17,106 nt of DNA, from the NCBI GenBank assembly GCA_029880105.1, contig JAOUPA010000024.1, forward strand, positions 1-17,106. Direction: 5' to 3'. Origin of the DNA: Gammaproteobacteria bacterium (GTDB taxonomy: Bacteria > Pseudomonadota > Gammaproteobacteria > SZUA-229). The notes under the pieces are model-generated. The model worked only from the letters and a program-made list of their open reading frames with translations. It did no database searches and had not been told where the DNA came from. A program made the position numbers and the translations under genes. Shown one piece after another: positions 1 to 7,418 of this stretch (positions are counted from its first letter, which is position 1; the number at the start of each line of letters is the position of its first letter).

Positions 1-311
1 AGGAGCTCGTATTCTGCCTGGCGCTCTATCGACTTATAAGCCTGGGTAATGTCTTTTGAGTGGTACTTTATCGGTGAAGGCATATCGCCGGTGATCACTT
101 CGCTACAGTCATGATAGAGCGCTGCGACGGCAATCGCATTAACATCTAAATCACCCTCGAAATAGCGATTCCTGATCAATGCCAGTGCATGGGCAATAGT
201 AGCCACTTCCCAGCTGTGCTCCATCACATTTTCGGAAATGGTATTACGCTTCAAGCCCCAACGTTGCAGCCACCGAATTTTACTGATATAGGCATAAAAG
301 TGACTTTTCAT
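1..311 (-). CDS. yfbR: 5'-deoxynucleotidase YfbR (HD domain), partial
   Basis: The N-terminal 103 codons are visible; the 3' part lies beyond the left edge. YfbR is a cytoplasmic metal-dependent phosphohydrolase that removes phosphate from deoxyribonucleoside 5'-monophosphates, and so helps set dNTP pools. The reading begins MKSHFYAYISKIRW, which lines up from memory with the start of E. coli YfbR. HD-domain metal ligands are visible: His32 in the MEHSWEV segment, and His67-Asp68 in YHDCSE with Glu71. GDMPSPIKY (residues 75-83) is also typical of the family. The ATG at 309-311 has no clear Shine-Dalgarno sequence. The lipoprotein gene upstream ends only 61 bases away with no obvious terminator between them, so read-through into yfbR is possible. 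The family call is firm; completeness cannot be judged. Confidence 0.9.
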   Translation of the reverse strand, partial: MKSHFYAYISKIRWLQRWGLKRNTISENVMEHSWEVATIAHALALIRNRYFEGDLDVNAIAVAALYHDCSEVITGDMPSPIKYHSKDITQAYKSIERQAEYEL

Positions 312-372
312 AATTAATTTATTTTAATATCGCGGGTTGTAATTGTATAAAGATATTGCCCGGTTGTTTTCT

Positions 373-2235
373 TTATTCATCTTCAGGAATGATTTTTTCA
401 TCCAATACCGGCAAGTCCTTGTAAGCCTGCTCAATCACAATGCTCATTTCTTCATTAGAGACAGGAAGATACTGAAATACTTCGCCATTATTTTGCATTG
501 CTTCCAGATCAAGTAGAGTGCCCGGCGGCAGGTCATCACCATTATCAAGATCCCCCTTAACCGCATAAATTACCCAACGCGGCCCCTCTAAAGACAAAAC
601 AAGGTAGGACGCATCGGCAACCGCAAGCACACTATGTGCTGCCAATTGACTGGTCGCTCCGTATCCGAGGACTATACCCCCTCCCAGTTCATAACTGGCG
701 GGTACAACAACCGCTTTGGATAACTCGTATACACCGACTGCTGTGCCAGCCACGACTGAGGTTGTGGTACCAGCAACCAGGGTTGTGCCTGCGAGCACAT
801 TGCCGAATAACTGTGTCGTGGCTGATGCAACCTCACCACTAACAACGACTGTCGCACCAGTGACTGCTCCTGCACTACCTGCAACGACGCCGACCGTACC
901 TGCACCTACAGTAACGCCCGCAGCAACTAAAGGCACGCCAATATACTGCACACCCTTACCCGAAAGATAACTGACCCCTTTTACAGTATTGCCAGCAACC
1001 TGCCCTGTAACAACACTTGTAGCCCCCACTGTCGCAACACCCGCTGTTGCCGTACCAGCAAGCACATTACCCGCAGTAAACTGAAAGACACTAAATACCG
1101 AGGCAACGGCAGCCTTGGCACTTGGAGCAATCAGGTCATAGGCTGCACCTGCCGTATTCCAGGTTACCTCTACTGCCAGGTTAGTGACCGCGATCCCCTC
1201 ATTGACGACCACCATGACTGGAAAGGCAGCAAAATTAACTGCAATATAGCCAACAGAACCGGCACCAATTTTTGTTACCGGCTTAACAATCCCGTCCCAA
1301 AGAATGCCCTGCAACACCCAACGCGAAGATTTCAATAGTGCCAGGCCAAAACCTGTAACCCCAACGCTTTCAGAAAATGCATCGCCCGCCTTTTTGAATG
1401 ATGTCTTCACATCATCAAAATAACTACCAGTAGCGTCACCAACAATATCTGTCATAACGTTACTGTATTCTTCTCGAATATCATTTGCACCAATAACGCC
1501 ATCGGTGAAATTAGTTAACTCAGCAGCCTGGGCAACATCATGCACCCTGACTGATATTTTTTCTGGCACAGCAACATAACCTTTTACAAATTCATCACCA
1601 GCGTAATGCAGGCTCTTTTTTGCGCCTTTATTGGATTTTTCAGATATATATTCTCCAATTGTCCAGGATTTTTTAACAATTGAAACACCTGCATCTGTCG
1701 CAACATCAGCAATAATATCGCCTGCTGATACACCACCTTTTTCAATCGCAATACCATAGCGATTCATTTCAATAGCCGATTCTTTTCCTAAATCCCACGC
1801 CTTCAGCGAAACATTCTTACCAGTACTCAATGATCGATCAATGATTAACGTACCAACAGGTCGTGAAACATCTGTAATACCCTCACCGGCTTTCTCACCA
1901 CCTGATTTAATTGATTTGGCATATTCAAGACTCAATTTGCTACCTTCAGGAATTATATAAATTGAGTCCGCCGCATTTTTTATGGACGTAAGAAATGATT
2001 GACGCGCCTGCATGCCCATCATTTCAAATGCTAAATCTGTTGCTGATTCTCCTGCAGGTATTAATTTTATTTCAGTCGCAGGAACCTGGAAGGCGCCATT
2101 ATTATATAAAGAAGAATGACCTTCTTTGACTAATTTACGCGTATATTTTAGCGGATCATTGTCACTGTCTGTTGTCGCACACGCAACCAGAACCAGGCAG
2201 AATAAAGCGGATGATAATATTTTTTTGTCACTCAT
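373..2235 (-). CDS. Large lipoprotein of unknown function, Ala/Gly/Val/Thr-rich (paralogue of its upstream neighbour)
   Basis: I do not recognise this 620-residue protein. The N-terminus MSDKKILSSALFCLVLVAC is a lipoprotein signal peptide with an LVAC lipobox and lipid-carrying Cys19; residue +2 is Ala, which suggests outer-membrane sorting. A frame continues upstream to an ATG at 2352, but that lies inside the preceding gene and would spoil the signal peptide. The ATG at 2233-2235 has an AAAAAGAG-like ribosome site and starts 16 bases after the previous stop. Residues 20-300 are mixed and soluble-looking. From about 300 to 560 the protein is rich in Ala, Gly, Val and Thr and almost uncharged. 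GNVLAGT occurs twice there, at 389 and 478, which suggests an internal duplication. The end carries VLGY (522), GPRWVIYAVKG (551-561) and LPPGTLLDLE (569-578), then an acidic tail. GHSSLYNNG (39-47) and these C-terminal motifs recur in the neighbour, so the two are paralogues. The uncharged part may insert in a membrane; that is inference. Confidence 0.85.
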   Translation of the reverse strand: MSDKKILSSALFCLVLVACATTDSDNDPLKYTRKLVKEGHSSLYNNGAFQVPATEIKLIPAGESATDLAFEMMGMQARQSFLTSIKNAADSIYIIPEGSKLSLEYAKSIKSGGEKAGEGITDVSRPVGTLIIDRSLSTGKNVSLKAWDLGKESAIEMNRYGIAIEKGGVSAGDIIADVATDAGVSIVKKSWTIGEYISEKSNKGAKKSLHYAGDEFVKGYVAVPEKISVRVHDVAQAAELTNFTDGVIGANDIREEYSNVMTDIVGDATGSYFDDVKTSFKKAGDAFSESVGVTGFGLALLKSSRWVLQGILWDGIVKPVTKIGAGSVGYIAVNFAAFPVMVVVNEGIAVTNLAVEVTWNTAGAAYDLIAPSAKAAVASVFSVFQFTAGNVLAGTATAGVATVGATSVVTGQVAGNTVKGVSYLSGKGVQYIGVPLVAAGVTVGAGTVGVVAGSAGAVTGATVVVSGEVASATTQLFGNVLAGTTLVAGTTTSVVAGTAVGVYELSKAVVVPASYELGGGIVLGYGATSQLAAHSVLAVADASYLVLSLEGPRWVIYAVKGDLDNGDDLPPGTLLDLEAMQNNGEVFQYLPVSNEEMSIVIEQAYKDLPVLDEKIIPEDE

Positions 2236-2251
2236 ACTCTTTTTAAAGACA

Positions 2252-3712
2252 TTATTCACGCAAATCATCAGGCAGTTTCTCCATAACATTTTTGATAATA
2301 GAAGGATCATCAGACAGAACTCGAACCTCGACGCCTTCATTTTCAAGTTCATTTAGATCAACGACAGTCCCTACCGGCAAGCTATCAACCCTGATACCTA
2401 CATCATCTTCATTTTTTATATTGCCTTTTGCATAAGCAATAACAAGGCGTGGGCCATCGTAGGCTAAAAACACAGCACTATCGATAGCGCCCATAAATAC
2501 ATGTGCCGGTAATGCCGTGATTGCATTGTAACCTAGCACAACAGCTGAACTTGCCTGGTTAATTACCACCTTGCTTGTACCAGCCACGGCATCATAACCA
2601 ACAAAGGCGACATACTTACCTGTATCTGCCGCTGTTAGTGCTACCTCACTACCCGCGGTAACAATAGGCGTAGCGGCAGTAAAGGCAACCTGATTAACAG
2701 CACCAATACTGGCACCAGTCACATAAGTCAGTGGTGCTGTTCCCAATGTCAAAATTGACATACCACTCAACAATCCTGCTTCAACTGTAGGCGATATAAT
2801 TTCTATGCCTAATTTACCGGAGTAATACACCGTCGTTCCTATAGCCTGCACTGTTCGGCCACTAACGCTAATGGCGGTTGCTGTCGGCAGGAATACGGCT
2901 TGTGCTGCACCACGGGCACCGACCGATACTGTATTTACCACTGTTGTTCCAGCAGGTTTAAATAATCCCTGATATAGACCCTTGGCATAACCAACTACGA
3001 TATGGAACAACCCACTGAGCGCGTTGGATGATTGACCAGATCTTTCATACTCATCATTAAATGAATCAGCCGCATCATTAAATGCATCACTCCAGGTAGC
3101 ACCAATCCTGAGCGAATAATCATCCTGCATCCTGGCTGTTATATCGTAGATATTCGAAAAATCCTCTTTTAGATTGGAAAAGTAATCGCCTGGCTGGTTC
3201 ATTAACTCATCCCGGGTTGCTTGAGTGCGTTGCCCTATATGAAGATTACCCTTAACAAAGCGAGACCAGCCCTTTTTAAAAGTAGCTTTACCATAATCCA
3301 CCTGCATTGACGTTAACTCAGATGAAGCATCAAGCATCTTCCGTGTAATACGCTTACCCTTACTGAAAGTTTGCTTACCCAGATTGACAGAAAGATCCCA
3401 ATGCTTTGACAATGTATCAGCATATTCCTCACTTTCCTCTGCGATAGACCTGGAAGCCAGGGTAATGGCCTCACGAGAAGATATGACTGATTTTTCCCTG
3501 GCGTAAGCTAACGCATCCTCGCTGGAGGTGATGACATACCAGCCCTCCTCATACAAGGCCTCATGCCCACGTATATTGGCCATCGTAATGGGTATAACAT
3601 CCTCAACTGTTTTGGCGTCCGATAAAGCAGCCTGTTCATGCTGAGCATTTGAGGCACAGCCCAGTAAAACCATCGCTGTGGTTAACATTGTTATCAGGGA
3701 ATAATTATACAT
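2252..3712 (-). CDS. Large lipoprotein of unknown function (smaller paralogue)
   Basis: I do not recognise the family. The protein is 486 residues from the ATG at 3710-3712. MYNYSLITMLTTAMVLLGC is a lipoprotein signal peptide with lipobox LLGC and lipid-carrying Cys19, the same position as in the paralogue; the +2 residue is Ala, so outer-membrane sorting is expected. The signal peptide lacks the usual early Lys/Arg. The frame extends 12 codons further to a TTG at 3748, but that has no ribosome site, whereas AAAAAGGA precedes the chosen ATG closely. Residues 20-240 are charged and probably helical, with many Ser, Glu, Lys and Asp. Residues 240-420 are Ala/Gly/Val/Thr-rich with few charges. 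C-terminal motifs VLGY (392), GPRLVIAYAKG (420-430) and LPVGTVVDLNEL (445-456), and N-terminal GHEALYEEG (49-57), match the downstream gene in order and spacing. The 17-base gap to that gene indicates one operon. The function is unknown. Confidence 0.85.
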   Translation of the reverse strand: MYNYSLITMLTTAMVLLGCASNAQHEQAALSDAKTVEDVIPITMANIRGHEALYEEGWYVITSSEDALAYAREKSVISSREAITLASRSIAEESEEYADTLSKHWDLSVNLGKQTFSKGKRITRKMLDASSELTSMQVDYGKATFKKGWSRFVKGNLHIGQRTQATRDELMNQPGDYFSNLKEDFSNIYDITARMQDDYSLRIGATWSDAFNDAADSFNDEYERSGQSSNALSGLFHIVVGYAKGLYQGLFKPAGTTVVNTVSVGARGAAQAVFLPTATAISVSGRTVQAIGTTVYYSGKLGIEIISPTVEAGLLSGMSILTLGTAPLTYVTGASIGAVNQVAFTAATPIVTAGSEVALTAADTGKYVAFVGYDAVAGTSKVVINQASSAVVLGYNAITALPAHVFMGAIDSAVFLAYDGPRLVIAYAKGNIKNEDDVGIRVDSLPVGTVVDLNELENEGVEVRVLSDDPSIIKNVMEKLPDDLRE

Positions 3713-3787
3713 AAATCCTTTTTCACTATTATTGGTTTCTAGGTTCAACCGATAATACCAAACATCAATATAAACATCCTTAAACTG

Positions 3788-3815
3788 TAGACAACAAATT
3801 TGGTAACGCTATTAC
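3788..3815 (+). promoter_or_regulatory. Probable sigma70-type promoter for mutS
   Basis: TAGACA (3788-3793, five of six matches to the -35 consensus), a 16-base spacer and TATTAC (3810-3815, four of six) lie 38-65 bases upstream of the mutS ATG. They imply a leader of roughly 30 bases. An inverted repeat GGTAA-N5-TTACC (3802-3816) spans the -10 box. This is a by-eye prediction. Confidence 0.45.
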
Positions 3816-3852
3816 CCTGTTTCAGCTCTAAAACTTCTAGTAGAATCTCCAG

Positions 3853-6468
3853 ATGGAATCCACCTCCTCCCCTGATAATAATATGGCCGAAGACACGACC
3901 AAAATAGTAGAAAAATCAGTTACTCACACGCCAATGATGCAGCAGTATCTACGCATCAAGGCCGATCATCCGAACACCCTGATGTTCTACAGGATGGGTG
4001 ATTTTTACGAAATGTTTTTCGACGATGCCCGCAAGGCAGCGAAATTGCTGGATATTACCCTCACAGCCCGAGGTCATTCCGGTGGCCAGCCTATTCCTAT
4101 GTGCGGCATCCCCTATCACGCGGCGGATAACTACCTGGCGAGATTGATTAATCAGGGCGAATCTGTCGCGATCTGTGAACAGACCAGCGACCCGGCGACC
4201 AGCAAGGGACCGGTCGAACGTGAGGTACTGCGTATCGTCACCCCGGGCACGGTGACCGAGGAATCGCTGCTGAATGAACGCAAGGACAACCTGCTGGTCG
4301 CGGTACACCAACATGGCAACCGCTACGGCGTGGCAGCACTGGATGTAACCACCGGGCGTTTTCATGTACTAGAGCTGGATTCACTGGAACACCTTTATGC
4401 CGAGCTGGAACGCCTGAATCCAGCTGAACTACTGTTTTCTGAAGAGGCGCAATATCTCAGCAATCTGGGGCAGCAGCTCAACCGAAAAATCGCCATTCAC
4501 CAGCAACCACCCTGGTGGTTTGAGATTGACTCAGCGCAGCGTGTGCTCAATGCACAGTTTGGCACCCGCGATCTGAGCGGGTACGGCTGCGATGGTCTGA
4601 ATTCGGCCATTATGGCAGCAGGTTGCCTGCTGCAGTATGTGCAGCACACCCAGAGATCGGCACTACCACATATCACCGGCCTTCACGTCGAGAGCACAGA
4701 TAACTCGGTGATTCTGGATGCCGCCAGCCGGCGTAACCTGGAAATTGAATTCAACTTATCCGGGGGTACTGACAATACCCTGGTTTCCGTGATCGACCGT
4801 ACCACCACGGCCATGGGTAGCCGCTGCCTGCGCCGATGGCTGCACAACCCGCTACGTGATACCAACGTGCTGCAACAACGCCACCAGGCAATTGGTGAAT
4901 TGATTCAATCCGGATTGTTTACTGACATACAGCGTGAACTGCACAGCATCGGTGATATTGAACGCATTATGAGCCGTGTAGCCCTGGCCTCAGCACGACC
5001 TCGCGATCTGGATACGCTACGACTCTCGCTACAGAACCTACCCCTGTTACAGCGAACACTGGCAGAGTGCCATGCACCGTTACTGAAACAGCTCTCTAGT
5101 GAGATTAATGAACATCCTGAGGTGGTAGCGTTACTATCTGCGGCGATTATTGAAAACCCTCCAGTATTAATCCGTGATGGCGGTGTCATCGCCGAAGGTT
5201 TTAATGCCGAGCTCGATGAACTGCGCTCGCTCAGTAAAAATGCCGATAGCTTTCTAGCCCAGCTCGAAGTACGCGAACGCGAAAAGACAGGTATCAAGAC
5301 CCTCAAGGTCGGTTATAACCGGGTGCATGGTTTCTTCATCGAAATTAGCCGCCTTCAGGCAGACGAAGTACCCGAAGAATATGTGCGTCGGCAAACACTG
5401 AAAACAACCGAGCGCTTTATTACTGCTGAGCTCAAAGAGTACGAAGACAAGGTGCTGAGTGCGCGCGAACGTTCACTGTCGCTGGAAAAATCCATTTACG
5501 AAGATGTGCTGCGCTCACTACTGACAGAACTTGAACCATTGCAGCGATGCGCTCGTGCACTGGCGCAAGTTGATAGCCTGACCTGTCTGGCAGAACGTGC
5601 TGAGACCCTGAATTACTGCTGCCCTGACCTGATCGAGACACCGGGTATCAATATTCAGGAAGGCCGCCACGCCGTCGTTGAACGTGTGCTGAATTCAAGC
5701 TTCATACCTAACGATACCAGACTCACTGACAGCAAGCGCATGAACATTATCACCGGACCGAACATGGGTGGTAAATCAACCTATATGCGCCAGACAGCAC
5801 TGATTGTATTGCTGGCCTGCATTGGCAGCTATGTACCAGCGAAAAAGGCCACAATCGGGCCAATTGACCGTATCTTTACCCGTATCGGCGCCTCAGATGA
5901 CCTGGCCAGCGGTCGTTCGACCTTTATGGTGGAAATGACTGAGGCGGCGAACATCCTGAACAACGCCACAGAAAACAGCCTGGTACTGATGGATGAAATC
6001 GGCCGCGGCACCAGCACCTTTGATGGACTCTCACTGGCCTGGGCCTGTGCACACCACCTTGCCAGCAGGAACAAATCTTATAGCCTGTTTGCCACACATT
6101 ATTTTGAGCTGACCGCCCTGCCCGATGAACTCGCGGGCATCGCCAATGTGCACATCGATGCGGTCGAACATGGTGAGAAAATCGTCTTCCTGCATAACGT
6201 GAAGCCCGGGCCAGCCAACCAGAGCTATGGCCTACAGGTTGCACAACTAGCGGGGGTGCCCGCCGAGGTGATCAAGCAGGCGCGCAAAAAACTGGTTGCG
6301 CTGGAACAACATAGCATTGAAGCCCACGCCGAAACAGGTCAGTTTGAAATGTTCAGTGACCGGCCCCACCCGGTCATCGAACGCCTGCAGGCATTGGACA
6401 TCGATGCACTAAGCCCACGTGATGCACTCGACCTGCTCTACCAGCTAAAAAAGGATTCGTTTAAATAA
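3853..6468 (+). CDS. mutS: DNA mismatch repair protein MutS
   Basis: MutS binds base mismatches and small loops in newly replicated DNA and, with MutL, starts mismatch repair. The protein is 871 residues (E. coli 853). The mismatch-reading Phe-x-Glu motif is present as GDFYE (Phe51, Glu53) after HTPMMQQYL. The C-terminal ATPase has Walker A GPNMGGKST (635-643) and Walker B LVLMDEIGRGTST with Asp714-Glu715. QFEMF (830-834) fits the beta-clamp-binding pentapeptide, and the end LSPRDALDLLYQLK fits the C-terminal tetramerisation helices. The ATG at 3853 is the first in frame after a stop at 3841-3843 but lacks a clear ribosome site. The alternative ATG at 3883 would remove ten residues ahead of the conserved start and has no better site. 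No terminator separates it from nadK (68 bases), so mutS-nadK-recN may be co-transcribed. The gene looks intact. Confidence 0.98.
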   Translation: MESTSSPDNNMAEDTTKIVEKSVTHTPMMQQYLRIKADHPNTLMFYRMGDFYEMFFDDARKAAKLLDITLTARGHSGGQPIPMCGIPYHAADNYLARLINQGESVAICEQTSDPATSKGPVEREVLRIVTPGTVTEESLLNERKDNLLVAVHQHGNRYGVAALDVTTGRFHVLELDSLEHLYAELERLNPAELLFSEEAQYLSNLGQQLNRKIAIHQQPPWWFEIDSAQRVLNAQFGTRDLSGYGCDGLNSAIMAAGCLLQYVQHTQRSALPHITGLHVESTDNSVILDAASRRNLEIEFNLSGGTDNTLVSVIDRTTTAMGSRCLRRWLHNPLRDTNVLQQRHQAIGELIQSGLFTDIQRELHSIGDIERIMSRVALASARPRDLDTLRLSLQNLPLLQRTLAECHAPLLKQLSSEINEHPEVVALLSAAIIENPPVLIRDGGVIAEGFNAELDELRSLSKNADSFLAQLEVREREKTGIKTLKVGYNRVHGFFIEISRLQADEVPEEYVRRQTLKTTERFITAELKEYEDKVLSARERSLSLEKSIYEDVLRSLLTELEPLQRCARALAQVDSLTCLAERAETLNYCCPDLIETPGINIQEGRHAVVERVLNSSFIPNDTRLTDSKRMNIITGPNMGGKSTYMRQTALIVLLACIGSYVPAKKATIGPIDRIFTRIGASDDLASGRSTFMVEMTEAANILNNATENSLVLMDEIGRGTSTFDGLSLAWACAHHLASRNKSYSLFATHYFELTALPDELAGIANVHIDAVEHGEKIVFLHNVKPGPANQSYGLQVAQLAGVPAEVIKQARKKLVALEQHSIEAHAETGQFEMFSDRPHPVIERLQALDIDALSPRDALDLLYQLKKDSFK

Positions 6469-6536
6469 GCCATAAAATGGTGTTGCGCAATCTTTACTGC
6501 ATGATATTGTAGAAACATTCGTAACTGGAAATTACT

Positions 6537-7400
6537 ATGTCATTCAAAACTATCGGGGTCATCGTCAAACCTCACACCGAGCTGGTCAGGGACAAGCTCG
6601 AACATCTGCTCGGCTTCCTGAAAAATAAGGACTGCGAAATACTGCTGGACAACAGCGTCGATGGCCTGCTTGATGTAGACAGTCATTTTGTTACACGTGA
6701 TGAACTCGGCAATCGTTGTGACATCGTCATTGCCCTTGGCGGTGATGGCACTATGCTGAATGCGGCACGCTCACTGGCCGACAAAGATGTCCCTCTGATT
6801 GGCATTAATATTGGACGACTTGGTTTTCTCGCTGATATCTCACCCAACCAAATTGACACCGTGCTTGATGATATTTTATCTGGCAAGCACATTAAGGAAA
6901 AACGCTTCCTGCTCGAGGCCAACGTAGTGCGCAATGAAGAGGTCATATTTTCTGCTGACGCACTCAATGATGTTGTTATTCACGTACGTGATGTAGCTCG
7001 TATGATCGAATTTGAAACTCGCATAAATGGGCAGTTCGTCAATCACCAGCGTGCTGATGGCTTAATAGTATCAACCCCGACAGGTTCAACTGCTTATGCG
7101 CTTTCCAGTGGCGGCCCTATTTTACAGTCAGATCTGGATGCCATCACACTAGTACCGATTTGCCCACATACACTCAGTAGTAGGCCACTTGTAGTCGACT
7201 CCAGTGCCGAGGTAAATATTCTGATCAGCGAGACCAAACAGGCTATCGCTCAACTTACCTGTGATGGTCAGACTTCATTCAACGTTGATATTGGCGATCA
7301 TATTATAATCAAGCGCAAACAACACAGAATCACCCTGCTACACCCTCAGGGGCATAATAATTTTGATATTCTGCGCGCCAAGCTTCGCTGGAGCGAATAA
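6537..7400 (+). CDS. nadK: NAD kinase
   Basis: NadK phosphorylates NAD to NADP with ATP in the cytoplasm, which is the only route to NADP. The length of 287 residues is normal. The signature GGDGTML is at 68-74 with catalytic Asp70, and the substrate-binding block STPTGSTAYALSSGGP is at 179-194. The segment usually read as Asn-Glu (NEVV in E. coli as I recall it) is NDVV here (Asn144, Asp145), a conservative change at a position that contacts the nucleotide. The C-terminal residues LRWSE also match the family. The ATG at 6537 has only a weak TGGAAAT-like ribosome site. recN follows after 18 bases, the classical nadK-recN pair of gammaproteobacteria, so the two are almost certainly translated from one transcript. 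Confidence 0.97.
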   Translation: MSFKTIGVIVKPHTELVRDKLEHLLGFLKNKDCEILLDNSVDGLLDVDSHFVTRDELGNRCDIVIALGGDGTMLNAARSLADKDVPLIGINIGRLGFLADISPNQIDTVLDDILSGKHIKEKRFLLEANVVRNEEVIFSADALNDVVIHVRDVARMIEFETRINGQFVNHQRADGLIVSTPTGSTAYALSSGGPILQSDLDAITLVPICPHTLSSRPLVVDSSAEVNILISETKQAIAQLTCDGQTSFNVDIGDHIIIKRKQHRITLLHPQGHNNFDILRAKLRWSE

Positions 7401-7418
7401 AAATTCGGTCTCATCAAC

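Noticed and set aside
312..372. A terminator between the lipoprotein genes and yfbR
   Set aside because: Only short AATATC/GATATT arms with a long loop can pair, and no T run follows.
636..970. Plus-strand open frames opposite the repetitive part of the larger lipoprotein gene, one of them Thr/Pro/Val-rich
   Set aside because: They have no ribosome sites or family motifs, and their composition is the mirror of the Ala/Gly/Val/Thr codons on the real coding strand.
2236..2352. An extended N-terminus for the larger lipoprotein starting at the ATG at 2352
   Set aside because: It overlaps the end of the preceding gene, has no ribosome site, and would place 39 residues ahead of a good lipoprotein signal peptide.
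3713..3748. A TTG start at 3748 for the smaller lipoprotein
   Set aside because: No ribosome site precedes it, and the ATG at 3712 has AAAAAGGA close upstream and gives Cys19 as in the paralogue.
7338..7352. A CTG...CAG pair inside the 3' end of nadK as a LexA site for recN
   Set aside because: The half-sites are 9 bases apart; LexA of gammaproteobacteria needs 10, and the inner bases do not fit.
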